Part shown: piece by piece, positions 35,635 through 45,353 of the stretch
Position numbering within the stretch: position 1 is the first letter of the stretch
Layout: every line of letters begins with the position of its first letter
Assembly: GCF_003688915.1 (NCBI RefSeq)
Contig: NZ_REFU01000001.1
Location: forward strand, 930,001-994,000
Direction of reading: 5' to 3'
DNA length: 64,000 bases
Source of the DNA: Rhodococcus sp. SBT000017
GTDB lineage: Bacteria > Actinomycetota > Actinomycetes > Mycobacteriales > Mycobacteriaceae
Position numbers and translations under genes: made by a program
Notes under the pieces: generated by a model
Databases searched by the model: none
What the model saw: only the letters and a program-made list of their open reading frames with translations
Told to the model about the DNA's origin: nothing

Positions 35635-36431
35635 CCGTGCGCAGAGAAGCCCGGCTCGCCGACAACCGATTCGAGACAGGCCTGTTCTCGCCTCGCCCGC
35701 AGCCCGCGTCGGCTGCGCGCATGCTCCTCGCGCAGACCCGCCTCGAACTGAAGTTGTTGCTGCGCAACGGTGAACAGTTGCTGCTGACGATGTTCATCCC
35801 GATCACATTGCTGATCGGATTGACCCTGTTGCCCTTCGGCGAACTCGGCACCGACCGAGTTGCCCGAGTGGTCCCGGCCGTGATGATGGTGGCCATCATG
35901 TCGACGGCGTTCACCGGCCAGGCGATCGCTGTCGGCTTCGATCGCCGCTACGGCGCTCTCAAGAGGCTCGGGGCGACACCACTTCCGCGGTGGGGCATCA
36001 TCGGCGGCAAATCCGCCGCCGTGGTGATCGTGGTGATTCTGCAGTCGATTCTGCTCGGCTCGATCGGCGTCGCTCTGGGATGGCGACCGAGCGCGACGGG
36101 TCTGTTGCTCGGGGCCGTCATCATCGCTCTGGGAACCATCACCTTCGCGTCGATGGGACTGCTGCTCGGCGGCACCCTGCGCGCCGAGATCGTGTTGGCG
36201 CTCGCGAACATCGCCTGGTTCGTGATGCTGGGAATCGGCAGCGCGGTGTTCGTGGACGACCAGATCCCCCAAGGACTGCAGAACGTCGCACGCATCGTTC
36301 CGTCCGGCGCGCTGGGTGAGGCCCTGAGCAGAGGTGTGTCCTCGTCCTTCGACATCTTCGGCGTGGTCGTACTGCTGGTGTGGGCTGTGGTGTGCGGCAC
36401 CCTCGCCGTCCGCACGTTCAAGTTCACCTGA
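35631..36431 (+). CDS. ABC-2 type transporter permease
   Basis: This membrane subunit of about 264-266 residues has six hydrophobic segments and the ABC-2 pattern (LLAQTRLELKLLLRNGEQLLLTMFIPITLLIGLTLL near the N-terminus, DRRYGALKRLGATPLPRWGIIGGK in the loop, AEIVLALANIAWFVML). The start is GTG 35631 (overlapping the ATPase stop) or the in-frame GTG 35637, which has better spacing from GAGGAA. The pair forms a complete exporter with the preceding ATPase; counterpart Rv1457c. The substrate is unknown. Confidence 0.87.
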   Translation: MTVRREARLADNRFETGLFSPRPQPASAARMLLAQTRLELKLLLRNGEQLLLTMFIPITLLIGLTLLPFGELGTDRVARVVPAVMMVAIMSTAFTGQAIAVGFDRRYGALKRLGATPLPRWGIIGGKSAAVVIVVILQSILLGSIGVALGWRPSATGLLLGAVIIALGTITFASMGLLLGGTLRAEIVLALANIAWFVMLGIGSAVFVDDQIPQGLQNVARIVPSGALGEALSRGVSSSFDIFGVVVLLVWAVVCGTLAVRTFKFT

Positions 36432-36433
36432 TC

Positions 36434-36490
36434 GACGCTCGCTACCCAACGACGCTCGCCACCCAACGACGCTCGCCACCCAACGACGCT
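36434..36490. repeat. 17-base tandem repeat, three copies plus a partial
   Basis: GACGCTCGCYACCCAAC occurs at 36434-36450, 36451-36467 and 36468-36484, with the first six bases again at 36485-36490. The first copy has T where the other two have C at the tenth base. It begins 3 bases after the permease stop and runs to 19 bases before the ctaA -10. Confidence 0.9.
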
Positions 36491-36508
36491 GTGTAGTTGA
36501 TCGGCGTT

Positions 36509-36514
36509 TACCAT
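36509..36514 (+). promoter_or_regulatory. -10 hexamer of ctaA, leaderless
   Basis: TACCAT ends 6 bases before the GTG at 36521. No convincing -35 is placed 17 bases upstream; that position lies at the end of the tandem repeat. Confidence 0.5.
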
Positions 36515-36520
36515 CGTGGG

Positions 36521-37507
36521 GTGCTGTACAGAGCGTTCTTGCGCGTCGTCGATCTCCTGCCCTTGCCCTCGCTTCGAGTGCAACGGGTGCTGGCATTCAT
36601 CGCGATCCTGACGCAGGGTGGCATCGCAGTCACCGGTGCCGTCGTTCGCGTCACCGGATCCGGTCTCGGATGCCCCACATGGCCGCAGTGCTTCCCCGGC
36701 AGCTTCACTCCCGTCGGGGTGTCCGAGGTGCCGATTCTGCATCAGGCGGTCGAGTTCGGCAATCGTCTGCTCACGTTCGTGGTTGTTCTCGCGGCCGCCG
36801 CTGTCGTCATCGCCGTCACCAGGGCGCGGCGTCGTCGGGAAGTGCTGTTCTTCGCGTGGCTGATGCCACTCGGTACCGTCGTGCAGGCCGTCATCGGCGG
36901 ATTCACGGTGCTCACCGGACTGCTGTGGTGGACGGTCGCCGTTCACCTCGTCGTCTCGATGGCGATGGTGTGGCTGGCCACGCTGCTGTACGCCAAGGTG
37001 GGCGAGAGCGATGCTCCATCGGAGTCGACGCCCACGGTGCCGGGTGCTCTGCGAGCGCTGACGGGGCTGTCCGGAATCGCACTGACGGGCGTGCTGATCG
37101 CGGGCACCATGGTGACCGGAGCCGGTCCGCACGCAGGCGACAAGAGCGTCGAAGAACCGGTGCCGCGCCTCGGTATCGAGATCGTGACGCTGGTGCACGC
37201 GCACTCGCAGTTCCTGGTCGGCTACCTGGCCCTGCTCGTCGGACTGGCATTCGCCCTGTACGCAGTGCGTGCGCCGAAGGCGGTCAAGTTTCGACTCAAT
37301 GTCCTGATCGCTCTGGTGCTGGCACAGTCTCTGATCGGCTTGGTCCAGTACTTCACCGGGGTTCCGGCCGTGCTCGTCGCCTTCCACGTGGCCGGTGCGG
37401 GCGCATGTACCGCCGCCACCGCAGCCGTCTGGGCGGCCTGCCGAACTCGCGGCCCGGCCACGTCCGAGAAGATCGAGACCACCGAGGACGTTGCAGTTCG
37501 CTCGTGA
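36521..37507 (+). CDS. ctaA: Haem A synthase CtaA
   Basis: This 328-residue eight-helix membrane enzyme oxidises haem O to haem A for cytochrome aa3 oxidase. The first half has TGAVVRVTGSGLGCPTWPQCF with the Cys pair typical of Gram-positive CtaA, the histidines in PILHQAVEFGNRLLT and TVAVHLVVSMAMVW; the second half has VTLVHAHSQFLVGYLALLVG and FHVAGAGACTAATAAV. I choose GTG 36521 (VLYRAFLRVV) and not the ATG at 36497, because of the -10 hexamer 6 bases upstream. It acts with ctaB, on the opposite strand about 2 kb away. Confidence 0.94.
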   Translation: MLYRAFLRVVDLLPLPSLRVQRVLAFIAILTQGGIAVTGAVVRVTGSGLGCPTWPQCFPGSFTPVGVSEVPILHQAVEFGNRLLTFVVVLAAAAVVIAVTRARRRREVLFFAWLMPLGTVVQAVIGGFTVLTGLLWWTVAVHLVVSMAMVWLATLLYAKVGESDAPSESTPTVPGALRALTGLSGIALTGVLIAGTMVTGAGPHAGDKSVEEPVPRLGIEIVTLVHAHSQFLVGYLALLVGLAFALYAVRAPKAVKFRLNVLIALVLAQSLIGLVQYFTGVPAVLVAFHVAGAGACTAATAAVWAACRTRGPATSEKIETTEDVAVRS

Positions 37508-37646
37508 CGATCGGTCGAGCTTCGAACAGGGTGGAGGGGCAGCCGACCTCCCCCTCAGATGGCCGACTGCCCCTCCACTGACTTCGACGCACCGGGTACC
37601 GAGTTGGTTCCCGCCGAATCGAACAAGTTTTGCGACTTTTCTCCGC

Positions 37647-38018
37647 TCAGACGATCGCCTGGTTGCGCGCCTTCGGGAACTTCTTCTGATTGGCTACCCA
37701 CCCGGCCATCTTCTCGTGGTGTCCGGGTGCCGGATTGACCGAACTGACCAGCTCGCGGTCCCATTCGGCCTCGGTCAACTGGTCGAGACCGTCGACGATC
37801 GCGCGGGCGATGGCGGTCGTCGCCACCACCTGGTCCCCGAGGACGCCGTCGGCACCGACCATGGTGAGCCGAGTCCCGGCCCGACCGACCGGCTGGATCA
37901 CCACGTTGGCAGAGTTGCCGTGGTCGGCGAGGAAGCTCTTCACTGCCGCGAGCGTTCCCTTGGGAACGTCGTTCGACTCGTTCTTCTCGATACCCGCACT
38001 GTCGATTTCGGTAGCCAT
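37647..38018 (-). CDS. Hypothetical protein, conserved in appearance
   Basis: This 123-residue soluble protein has no motif known to me: VPKGTLAAVKSFLADHGNSANVVIQPVGRAGTRLTMVGADGVLGDQVV resembles an alpha/beta fold, and the C-terminus EKMAGWVANQKKFPKARNQAIV is basic. The ATG at 38018 is chosen because TATCGT (minus strand, 38030-38025) ends 6 bases upstream, predicting a leaderless message; a longer reading from 38225 would overlap the divergent oxidoreductase gene. The gene is convergent with ctaA and divergent from the oxidoreductase, with 136 bases between starts. Function unknown. Confidence 0.6.
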   Translation of the reverse strand: MATEIDSAGIEKNESNDVPKGTLAAVKSFLADHGNSANVVIQPVGRAGTRLTMVGADGVLGDQVVATTAIARAIVDGLDQLTEAEWDRELVSSVNPAPGHHEKMAGWVANQKKFPKARNQAIV

Positions 38019-38154
38019 GCCGACACGATACCGAGGTCGTCCACGATCCCCGCATCGACCCGTCGAGTCGTTACTGATCGGTAACTTCGCTCGCATGCGT
38101 GCATCGAGCGGATCTGTGTACCCGGGTGCGACGCGCCCGTGTAGAACGGTGCTC

Positions 38155-39120
38155 ATGCGTGCCATTCGAATAGACAACACCGGCGGACCCGAGGTCATGA
38201 ACATCGTCGACGTTCCGATACCCACGCCGGGACCCGGTCAACTCCTGGTTCGGATCGACGCCGTCGGCATCAACTACATCGACACGTACTTTCGGCGCGG
38301 ACTGTACCCGCGCGCGCTGCCGTACGTTCCCGGCGACGAGGGATCAGGGGTGATCGAACAACTCGGAGCAGACGTCACCGGTTTCGCACCGGGACATCGC
38401 GTCGCCTGGGCCACAGCACCGGGTAGCTACGCCGAATACGTCCTGGTCGACGCCTCGTCCGCCATCGCGGTACCCGACGGCGTTCCTGCCGATCAGGCCG
38501 CCTCGGCGCTGCTGCAGGGCATGACGGCGCACTATCTGATCGAATCCACCTACCCGGCCCAGCGGGGTGAGACCGTCCTGGTGCACGCCGGCGCAGGTGG
38601 CGTCGGGCTGCTGTTGACGCAGATGGCGGTGGCGAAGGGCGTGAACGTGATCACCACGGTCTCCACGGATGCTAAGGCCGAGCGGTCCACACATGCCGGT
38701 GCAGCCCACGTGTTGCGCTACGACGAGGACATCGCCGCACGCGTGCGCGAGATCACCGACGGCGAGGGCGTCCATGCGGTGTACGACGGTGTCGGTGCCG
38801 AGACGTTCGAGGCCAGCATGGCGTCGCTTCGGATCAGAGGGACGCTGGCTTTGTTCGGTGCCGCGAGCGGTCCGGTCCCGCCTCTCGATCCGCAGCGGCT
38901 CAACGGCGCAGGATCTCTGTTCCTGACCAGGCCCACGCTCGCGCATCACATCCGAGACCGAGCCGAACTGGAGTGGCGCGCCGGAGATGTGTTCGCAGCG
39001 ATGGCGAGCGGAGCGCTCACGGTCCGGGTGGGTGCGCGCTATGCACTCGAGGACGCGGCGCAGGCCCATATCGACCTCGAGTCACGCAAGACGATCGGGT
39101 CCATCGTTCTGGTTCCCTGA
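38155..39120 (+). CDS. qor: NADPH:quinone oxidoreductase (zeta-crystallin type)
   Basis: This 321-residue MDR-superfamily enzyme has no structural zinc site. YPRALPYVPGDEGSGVI and GHRVAWATAPGSYAEYVLV are the quinone-oxidoreductase blocks, and the cofactor site is VLVHAGAGGVGLLLTQMAVAKG (about residues 142-163, AxxGGVG). The C-terminus IDLESRKTIGSIVLVP is typical. The start is ATG 38155, with TAGAAC 7 bases upstream. Upstream in-frame sequence exists but does not look coding. The Rv1454c counterpart supports the name. A role in quinone reduction or oxidant defence is inferred by family only. Confidence 0.9.
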   Translation: MRAIRIDNTGGPEVMNIVDVPIPTPGPGQLLVRIDAVGINYIDTYFRRGLYPRALPYVPGDEGSGVIEQLGADVTGFAPGHRVAWATAPGSYAEYVLVDASSAIAVPDGVPADQAASALLQGMTAHYLIESTYPAQRGETVLVHAGAGGVGLLLTQMAVAKGVNVITTVSTDAKAERSTHAGAAHVLRYDEDIAARVREITDGEGVHAVYDGVGAETFEASMASLRIRGTLALFGAASGPVPPLDPQRLNGAGSLFLTRPTLAHHIRDRAELEWRAGDVFAAMASGALTVRVGARYALEDAAQAHIDLESRKTIGSIVLVP

Positions 39121-39143
39121 TCCGGCTCTCGGCGGACGCTCGC

Positions 39144-40154
39144 TCAGGAAAAGATCTGGGCGAGCGTTTGCCAGCCGAGCACCGAGTCCACGGCAAGACC
39201 GCAGAACACCAGGGCCAAGTACTCGTTGGACAGGATGAACAACTTCAGCGGCTTGACCGGAGTCCCCGCTCGCACGCCTGCGTACAGGCGATGAGCGACG
39301 ACGAGGAACCACACTCCCGACGCCACGGCGACGGCCGCGTAGACGACGCCCGAGCCCGGCGCCAACGCGAGCGTTGCGGCAACGGTGGCCCATGCATAGA
39401 GCACGATGTGCTTGGTGACCTTCGTTTCCGAGGCGACAGCAGGCAACATCGGCACGTTGGCCGCCTGGTAGTCCTCCTTGTAACGGAGCATGAGCGCCCA
39501 GGTGTGCGGCGGCGTCCACAGGAAGATCACAAGGAACATCACCAGCGCCTGCCACCCGATCGTGCCGGTCACGGCGGACCAACCGATCATCACCGGCATA
39601 CAACCGGCCGCGCCACCCCACACCACGTTCTGCGAGGTGCGCCGCTTGAGCACGAGGGTGTAGACGAAGATGTAGAAGCAGATGGTGACGACGGCAAGCA
39701 CACCGCTGAGCAGGTTGGTGGTAGCCCACAGCCAGAAGAACGAGAACACACCCAGGACGAGCCCGAAGATCAGGGCGTGCGAGACGGGCATGGCACCGCG
39801 GGCGAGTGGGCGCTTCTCGGTGCGCTTCATCACCTTGTCGATGTCTGCGTCGACCACCATGTTCAGCGTGTTGGCGCTGGCCGCGGCCAGCATTCCGCCG
39901 AACAGCGTGGTGAGGATCAGCCACGGATCGACGTTTCCTCGGTCTGCCAGCAACATCGCCGGAATGGTCGTGACGAGGAGGAGTTCGATGACCCGGGGCT
40001 TCGTGAGCGCGACATACGCAAGAAAGAGTGCGAATGCTCTGCGCGGGGCGGACGTCACCGGCGCGGCCTGCGTGGGCTCACCCTTGTCGTCTGCTCCGAA
40101 TCCGGGGCCGCCGGCGAAACCGTGTCCGCCCGGCTGCTGCCCAATTCGCACTGC
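39144..40154 (-). CDS. ctaB: Protohaem IX farnesyltransferase (haem O synthase) CtaB
   Basis: This 336-residue UbiA-family prenyltransferase adds a farnesyl group to haem B, the step before CtaA. The aspartate motif [23 protein letters not shown] (about residues 115-137), the second site [14 protein letters not shown] and about nine membrane segments are present. The N-terminal 40 residues are polar and Gly-rich. I start at GTG 40154 (VRIGQQPGG), as GAGGAG lies 5 bases upstream; the longer in-frame ATG at 40280 has no site. The two cytochrome oxidase haem genes lie on opposite strands around qor. Confidence 0.93.
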   Translation of the reverse strand, partial: AVRIGQQPGGHGFAGGPGFGADDKGEPTQAAPVTSAPRRAFALFLAYVALTKPRVIELLLVTTIPAMLLADRGNVDPWLILTTLFGGMLAAASANTLNMVVDADIDKVMKRTEKRPLARGAMPVSHALIFGLVLGVFSFFWLWATTNLLSGVLAVVTICFYIFVYTLVLKRRTSQNVVWGGAAGCMPVMIGWSAVTGTIGWQALVMFLVIFLWTPPHTWALMLRYKEDYQAANVPMLPAVASETKVTKHIVLYAWATVAATLALAPGSGVVYAAVAVASGVWFLVVAHRLYAGVRAGTPVKPLKLFILSNEYLALVFCGLAVDSVLGWQTLAQIFS

Positions 40155-40315
40155 GTCTCCTCGCACGACTGTCGTTCTCTGGCGCTCGGCCACTTGCTCG
40201 CGCGCCACCGGCACGCGGGTTGTCTCTCCACGGCGACACTTCGGCGCCTGCGCGCACGCGCGGTCCTCCGCAACTACCACCGCGGGGGCCGACGAACGTG
40301 CGCCTACTACGACCG

Positions 40316-40344
40316 ATGGTAGACGGCTGGGTTTGCACCTCCAA
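40316..40344 (-). promoter_or_regulatory. ctaB promoter
   Basis: On the minus strand TTGGAG (40344-40339) is followed after 17 bases by TACCAT (40321-40316). The predicted start is near 40309, leaving a leader of about 155 bases before the GTG. Confidence 0.5.
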
Positions 40345-40414
40345 TTCGCAGGGCACCCAAAGTGAGGAATATGTCGCCTACGAGTAACCCGCGCGCAATC
40401 GCCCGGGGGAAGGC

Positions 40415-40443
40415 ACGACAGTAGGGTCGGACAGAACTAGGCT
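40415..40443 (+). promoter_or_regulatory. tkt operon promoter
   Basis: ACGACA (40415-40420) and TAGGCT (40438-40443) are separated by 17 bases, with the predicted start near 40450. It would drive tkt-tal-zwf-opcA-pgl. Confidence 0.5.
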
Positions 40444-40562
40444 GGTGAAGGACGTCCTTCGGCACCGACTGCGCACGTGCTTCTCCCAGGCGCATCGCAG
40501 TGGCCGCCGAGCGACGATTCCTCGGAGCCACAACTCGAACGAATGTCAGGAGATTTCTGCTC

Positions 40563-42662
40563 GTGTCGATCACAGACGATATTGACGTCCTCACCACGGC
40601 GCACCACCCGAGCGACTGGACGGACCTGGACACCCGAGCGGTCGACACCGTTCGTGTTCTGGCAGCGGACGCAGTGCAGAAGGTCGGCAACGGCCACCCC
40701 GGAACCGCGATGAGCCTGGCCCCCCTCGCCTACACCCTCTTCCAGCGCACCATGCGCCACGACCCCACCGACACGCACTGGATCGGCCGCGACCGGTTCG
40801 TGCTCTCGTGCGGCCACTCGAGCCTGACGCTCTACCTGCAGCTGTACTTGGGCGGCTTCGGACTCGAGCTCGCCGACATCGAGGCGCTGCGCACCTACAA
40901 GTCCAAGACACCCGGACACCCCGAGTTCCGCCACACCGACGGCGTCGAGATCACCACCGGCCCGCTCGGCCAGGGACTCGCCTCGGCCGTGGGCATGGCC
41001 ATGGCGGCACGCCGCGAGCGTGGCCTGTTCGATCCCGAACCCGCTCTGGGTGAGAGCCCGTTCGACCACTTCATCTACGTCATCGCGTCCGATGGAGACA
41101 TCGAAGAAGGCGTCACGTCCGAGGCTTCGTCGCTGGCCGGTACTCAGCAGCTCGGCAACCTGATCCTGTTCTACGACGACAACAAGATCTCGATCGAGCA
41201 CTCCACCGACATCGCCCTCAGCGAGAACACCGCCGCGCGCTACGAGGCCTACGGCTGGCACGTCCAGGTGGTCGAAGGCGGCGAGAACGTCACCGCGATC
41301 GAAGAGGCCGTCGAGGCTGCCAAGGCCGTCACCGACAAGCCGTCGATCATCGTGCTGCGCACCATCATCGGCTTCCCGGCCCCCACCATGATGAACACCG
41401 GTGCAGTCCACGGTGCCGCACTGGGCGACGAGGAGATCGCGAAGGTCAAGCAGGCACTCGATTTCGACCCCGCCAAGACGTTCGAGGTCACCGACGAGGT
41501 CATCGGCCACACCCGCAAGCTGCAGGAGCGCGGCCGCAAGGCCCACGCCGAGTGGACCGTCGAATTCGACGCCTGGGCTGCGCGCGAGCCCGAGCGCAAG
41601 AAGCTGCTGGACCGCCTGACCCAGGGCACGTTGCCCGAGAACTGGACCGACGTTCTGCCCACCTGGGAGCCCGGCAGCAAGGCCGTCGCGACACGTGCGG
41701 CGTCGGGCGAGGTCCTCAACGCCGTCGGACCCGTTCTCCCGGAACTGTGGGGCGGCTCGGCCGACCTCGCCGGCAGCAACAACACCACGATCAAGGGTGC
41801 GAAGTCCTTCGGCCCCACGTCGATCTCCACCGACGACTGGGACGCCGAGCCGTACGGCCGCACGCTGCACTTCGGCATCCGTGAGCACGCGATGGGCGCC
41901 ATCCTGTCCGGCATCGTCATGCACGGCCCGACCCGCGCATACGGCGGAACGTTCATGCAGTTCAGCGACTACATGCGGCCTGCGGTTCGGCTCGCGTCGC
42001 TCATGGACATCGACCCCATCTACGTGTGGACCCACGATTCCGTCGGCCTCGGCGAGGACGGCCCGACGCACCAGCCGGTCGAGCATCTCGCCGCGCTGCG
42101 GGCCATCCCCAACCTGTCGGTGGTACGCCCCGGTGACGCCAACGAAACCGCATTCGCATGGCAGGCAGTGCTGGCCAAGTCCAGCAGCAGCGGACCCGTC
42201 GGCCTCGCGCTGACCCGTCAGGGCATCCCGATTCTCGAGGGCACCAGCTACGAGGGCGTCTCCAAGGGCGGATACATCCTCGTCGAGTCGTCCAAGGCGA
42301 CCCCCGACGTCGTGCTGATCGGCACCGGTTCCGAGCTGCAGTACGCCGTGGAGGCACAGAAGCAGCTCGAGGCGCAGGGCATCGCCGCCCGCGTCGTCTC
42401 GATGCCGTGCGTCGAGTGGTTCGAGAGCCAGGATCAGAACTACCGCGACCAGGTGATCCCGCCCACCGTCAAGGCCCGGGTGTCGATCGAAGCCGGCATC
42501 GCGATGCCGTGGTGGAAGATCGTCGGCGGCTTCGGCGAGATCATCTCGCTCGAGCACTACGGCGAATCTGCCGACGCTGCAACACTTTTCCGCGAGTTCG
42601 GCTTCACCGCCGAGGCCGTCACCGCAGCCGCACAGCGCTCCATCACCAATGTGAAGGGATAA
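40563..42662 (+). CDS. tkt: Transketolase
   Basis: This 699-residue thiamine-diphosphate enzyme transfers two-carbon units in the pentose phosphate pathway. The GHPGTAMSLAP motif near the N-terminus, the cofactor motif IASDGDIEEGVTSEASSLAG (GDG, about residues 178-200), DDNKISIEHST, the catalytic Glu in GIREHAMG, and the GLGEDGPTHQPVEHL block are all present. The GTG at 40563 (VSITDDIDVL) is chosen with AGGAG upstream; an ATG at 40500 would lengthen it without homologous sequence. It is the first gene of the pentose phosphate operon, with tal only 3 bases after the stop. Confidence 0.96.
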   Translation: MSITDDIDVLTTAHHPSDWTDLDTRAVDTVRVLAADAVQKVGNGHPGTAMSLAPLAYTLFQRTMRHDPTDTHWIGRDRFVLSCGHSSLTLYLQLYLGGFGLELADIEALRTYKSKTPGHPEFRHTDGVEITTGPLGQGLASAVGMAMAARRERGLFDPEPALGESPFDHFIYVIASDGDIEEGVTSEASSLAGTQQLGNLILFYDDNKISIEHSTDIALSENTAARYEAYGWHVQVVEGGENVTAIEEAVEAAKAVTDKPSIIVLRTIIGFPAPTMMNTGAVHGAALGDEEIAKVKQALDFDPAKTFEVTDEVIGHTRKLQERGRKAHAEWTVEFDAWAAREPERKKLLDRLTQGTLPENWTDVLPTWEPGSKAVATRAASGEVLNAVGPVLPELWGGSADLAGSNNTTIKGAKSFGPTSISTDDWDAEPYGRTLHFGIREHAMGAILSGIVMHGPTRAYGGTFMQFSDYMRPAVRLASLMDIDPIYVWTHDSVGLGEDGPTHQPVEHLAALRAIPNLSVVRPGDANETAFAWQAVLAKSSSSGPVGLALTRQGIPILEGTSYEGVSKGGYILVESSKATPDVVLIGTGSELQYAVEAQKQLEAQGIAARVVSMPCVEWFESQDQNYRDQVIPPTVKARVSIEAGIAMPWWKIVGGFGEIISLEHYGESADAATLFREFGFTAEAVTAAAQRSITNVKG

Positions 42663-42665
42663 TTC

Positions 42666-43790
42666 ATGACCCAGAACAAGAATCTCGCAGAGCTCTCCGC
42701 CGCCGGAATCTCGGTATGGCTGGACGACCTGTCCCGTGATCGCATCCGCTCGGGCAACCTGAAGGACCTGATCGACACCAAGAGTGTCGTCGGAGTGACG
42801 ACCAACCCGTCGATCTTCCAGGCCGCCCTGAGCTCGGGCGCGGCATACGACGAGCAGGTGACCAAGCTCGCCGGTGAAGGTGCCGACGTCGAGACCACGA
42901 TCCGTACGGTCACCACCGACGACGTTCGTGAGGCGTGCGACATCCTGATGCCTCAGTACGAGGCCAGTGCAGGCGTCGACGGTCGGGTGTCGATCGAGGT
43001 CGATCCCCGCCTGGCACACGATGCCGACAAGACGTACGAGCAGGCCGTCGAACTGTGGAAGATCGTCGACCGCCCGAACCTGCTCATCAAGATTCCGGCC
43101 ACCGAGGCAGGAATCCCCGCTATCGCCAAGGTGATCGGCGAGGGCATCAGCGTCAACGTCACGCTGATCTTCTCCGTCGAGCGCTACGAACTGGTGATGA
43201 ACGCCTACCTCGAGGGCCTCGAGAACGCGCGCGCAGCCGGTCACGACCTCGACAAGATCCACTCGGTCGCGTCGTTCTTCGTCTCCCGCGTGGACAGCGA
43301 GATCGATTCCCGGCTCGATGCGATCGGCACCCCCGATGCCGAGGCACTCAAGGGCAAGGCCGCTCTGGCCAATGCTCGTCTCGCATACGTGGCGTACCAG
43401 CAGATCTTCGAGGTCGCTCCTCGGTTCCGCGAGCTCGTCGGTAGCGGCGCGCGTCCGCAGCGTCCGCTGTGGGCGTCGACCGGCGTGAAGTCCGACGCCT
43501 ACCCCGACACCATGTACGTCACCGAGCTCGTCTCACCGAACACGGTGAACACGATGCCGGAGAAGACCATGGACGCGGTTGCCGATCACGGCGAGGTCGT
43601 CGGCGACACGGTCTCGGGCAAGGGACCGGAATCGCAGGAGATCTTCGACCGCATCTCGGCGCTCGGTATCGACATCACCGATGTCTTCGTGACGTTGGAG
43701 AACGAAGGCGTCCAGAAGTTCGAGGCCGCCTGGAACGAGTTGCTCGAGGCCACCGGCGAGCAGCTTCGCCAAGCAGGTCAGAAGAGCTGA
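42666..43790 (+). CDS. tal: Transaldolase
   Basis: This 374-residue transaldolase of the longer, Tal-type 2 family found in actinobacteria has [12 protein letters not shown] near residue 45, the Schiff-base lysine in [12 protein letters not shown] (about residue 142), and [15 protein letters not shown]. The end QLRQAGQKS is typical. It interconverts sedoheptulose-7-phosphate and glyceraldehyde-3-phosphate with erythrose-4-phosphate and fructose-6-phosphate. It lies 3 bases after tkt and 6 bases before zwf, so co-transcription is near certain. Length and motifs are normal. Confidence 0.96.
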   Translation: MTQNKNLAELSAAGISVWLDDLSRDRIRSGNLKDLIDTKSVVGVTTNPSIFQAALSSGAAYDEQVTKLAGEGADVETTIRTVTTDDVREACDILMPQYEASAGVDGRVSIEVDPRLAHDADKTYEQAVELWKIVDRPNLLIKIPATEAGIPAIAKVIGEGISVNVTLIFSVERYELVMNAYLEGLENARAAGHDLDKIHSVASFFVSRVDSEIDSRLDAIGTPDAEALKGKAALANARLAYVAYQQIFEVAPRFRELVGSGARPQRPLWASTGVKSDAYPDTMYVTELVSPNTVNTMPEKTMDAVADHGEVVGDTVSGKGPESQEIFDRISALGIDITDVFVTLENEGVQKFEAAWNELLEATGEQLRQAGQKS

Positions 43791-43796
43791 CCGACT

Positions 43797-45353
43797 GTGC
43801 CCACCGCAGAAACCGAACCTCTCCATTCCGCGGACTGGCTCAACCCTCTCCGCGACGCGCGAGACAAGCGGCTCCCCCGTATCGCGGGCCCGTGCAGCAT
43901 GGTCATCTTCGGAGTGACCGGCGATCTCGCGCGTAAGAAGCTCATGCCTGCGGTGTACGACCTGGCGAACCGGGGGCTTCTACCCCCCGGTTTCGCTCTG
44001 GTCGGATTTGCCCGGCGGGAATGGCAGAACCAGGACTTCGCCAAGATCGTGCACGACTCCGTGCGCGATCATGCTCGGACACCGTTCAGCGAGGAGGTGT
44101 GGAACACCCTCGCCGAGGGATTCCGGTTCGTCCAAGGCTCCTTCGACGACGACGACGCCTTCGACGAGCTGTCACGAACACTGACCGAGCTCGACGAGAC
44201 CCGCGGCACCGGCGGAAATCACGCCTTCTATCTGTCCATCCCGCCCAGCGCGTTCCCCGTCGTCCTCGAGCAGCTCTCGCGCTCGGGACTGGCGCAGAGC
44301 AAGGACGGCAATTGGCGACGCGTGGTCATCGAGAAGCCGTTCGGACACGATCTGCAGAGCGCGAAAGAGCTCAACGCGGTCGTGAACCGAGTGTTCCCCG
44401 AGGACACCGTGTTTCGTATCGACCACTATCTCGGCAAAGAGACGGTGCAGAACATCCTGGCACTGCGCTTCGCCAACCAGCTGTTCGATCCGATCTGGAA
44501 TGCGCACTACGTCGACCACGTTCAGATCACGATGGCCGAGGACATCGGATTGGGCGGTCGCGCAGGCTATTACGACGGAATCGGCGCCGCCCGCGACGTC
44601 ATCCAGAACCACCTTCTGCAGCTTCTCGCCATCACTGCGATGGAGGAGCCGGTCAGCTTCAACCCCAAGGAGCTGCAATCGGAGAAGATCAAGGTGCTCT
44701 CGGCGACCAAACTTGCCGAGCCACTCGATCGAACCTCGGCGCGCGGTCAGTACTCCGCGGGCTGGCAGGGCAGCCAGAAAGTGAAGGGGCTCAAGGAGGA
44801 AGAGGGGTTCGACTCGGAGTCGAACACCGAGACCTACGCCGCCATCACCCTCGAGGTGGACACGCGGCGTTGGGGTGGGGTGCCGTTCTATCTCCGTACC
44901 GGCAAGGCACTCGGGCGCCGAGTCACCGAGATCGCGATGGTGTTCAAGCGCGCTCCACACCTGCCGTTCGACGCCACGATGACCGAGGAACTCGGTCAGA
45001 ATGCGTTGGTGATCCGAGTCCAGCCCGATGAGGGCGTGACGATGCGATTCGGCTCCAAGGTGCCGGGATCGAGCATGCAGGTGCGTGACGTCAGCATGGA
45101 CTTCAGCTACGGCCAGGCGTTCACCGAATCCTCTCCGGAGGCATACGAGCGCCTCATCCTCGACGTGCTGCTCGGGGAGCCGTCGTTGTTCCCGGTCAAT
45201 GCCGAAGTGGAACTGTCGTGGAAGATCCTCGATCCGATTCTGGAATTCTGGGCTTCCGGCGGCACCGCGGAACCGTACGAAGCCGGTACCTGGGGGCCTT
45301 CCTCGGGTGACGAGATGATGCACCGCACCGGACGCGAATGGAGAAGACCGTGA
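43797..45353 (+). CDS. zwf: Glucose-6-phosphate 1-dehydrogenase
   Basis: This 518-residue NADP-dependent dehydrogenase starts the oxidative pentose pathway. The cofactor motif is VIFGVTGDLARKKLMPA (about residues 38-54), the substrate-binding sequence RIDHYLGKETVQNIL is near residue 207, and KPFGHDL precedes it. The C-terminal block FSYGQAFTESSPEAYERLILDVLLGEPSLF is typical. The GTG start has only 6 bases of spacing from tal and no strong ribosome site, consistent with re-initiation. OpcA, encoded next, is its assembly/activation partner in actinobacteria. Confidence 0.97.
   Translation: MPTAETEPLHSADWLNPLRDARDKRLPRIAGPCSMVIFGVTGDLARKKLMPAVYDLANRGLLPPGFALVGFARREWQNQDFAKIVHDSVRDHARTPFSEEVWNTLAEGFRFVQGSFDDDDAFDELSRTLTELDETRGTGGNHAFYLSIPPSAFPVVLEQLSRSGLAQSKDGNWRRVVIEKPFGHDLQSAKELNAVVNRVFPEDTVFRIDHYLGKETVQNILALRFANQLFDPIWNAHYVDHVQITMAEDIGLGGRAGYYDGIGAARDVIQNHLLQLLAITAMEEPVSFNPKELQSEKIKVLSATKLAEPLDRTSARGQYSAGWQGSQKVKGLKEEEGFDSESNTETYAAITLEVDTRRWGGVPFYLRTGKALGRRVTEIAMVFKRAPHLPFDATMTEELGQNALVIRVQPDEGVTMRFGSKVPGSSMQVRDVSMDFSYGQAFTESSPEAYERLILDVLLGEPSLFPVNAEVELSWKILDPILEFWASGGTAEPYEAGTWGPSSGDEMMHRTGREWRRP

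Larger units (their letters stand above)
40155..40562. other. 408-base divergent region between ctaB and tkt
   Basis: No convincing gene. It carries one promoter facing each way, listed separately, and long leaders for both genes (about 155 bases for ctaB, about 115 for tkt). The AGGAG at 40544-40548 precedes the tkt GTG. Confidence 0.5.

Noticed and set aside
40437..43262. A 941-codon minus-strand frame opposite tkt and tal
   Set aside because: Antisense shadow of two well-conserved pentose phosphate genes with no motifs of its own.
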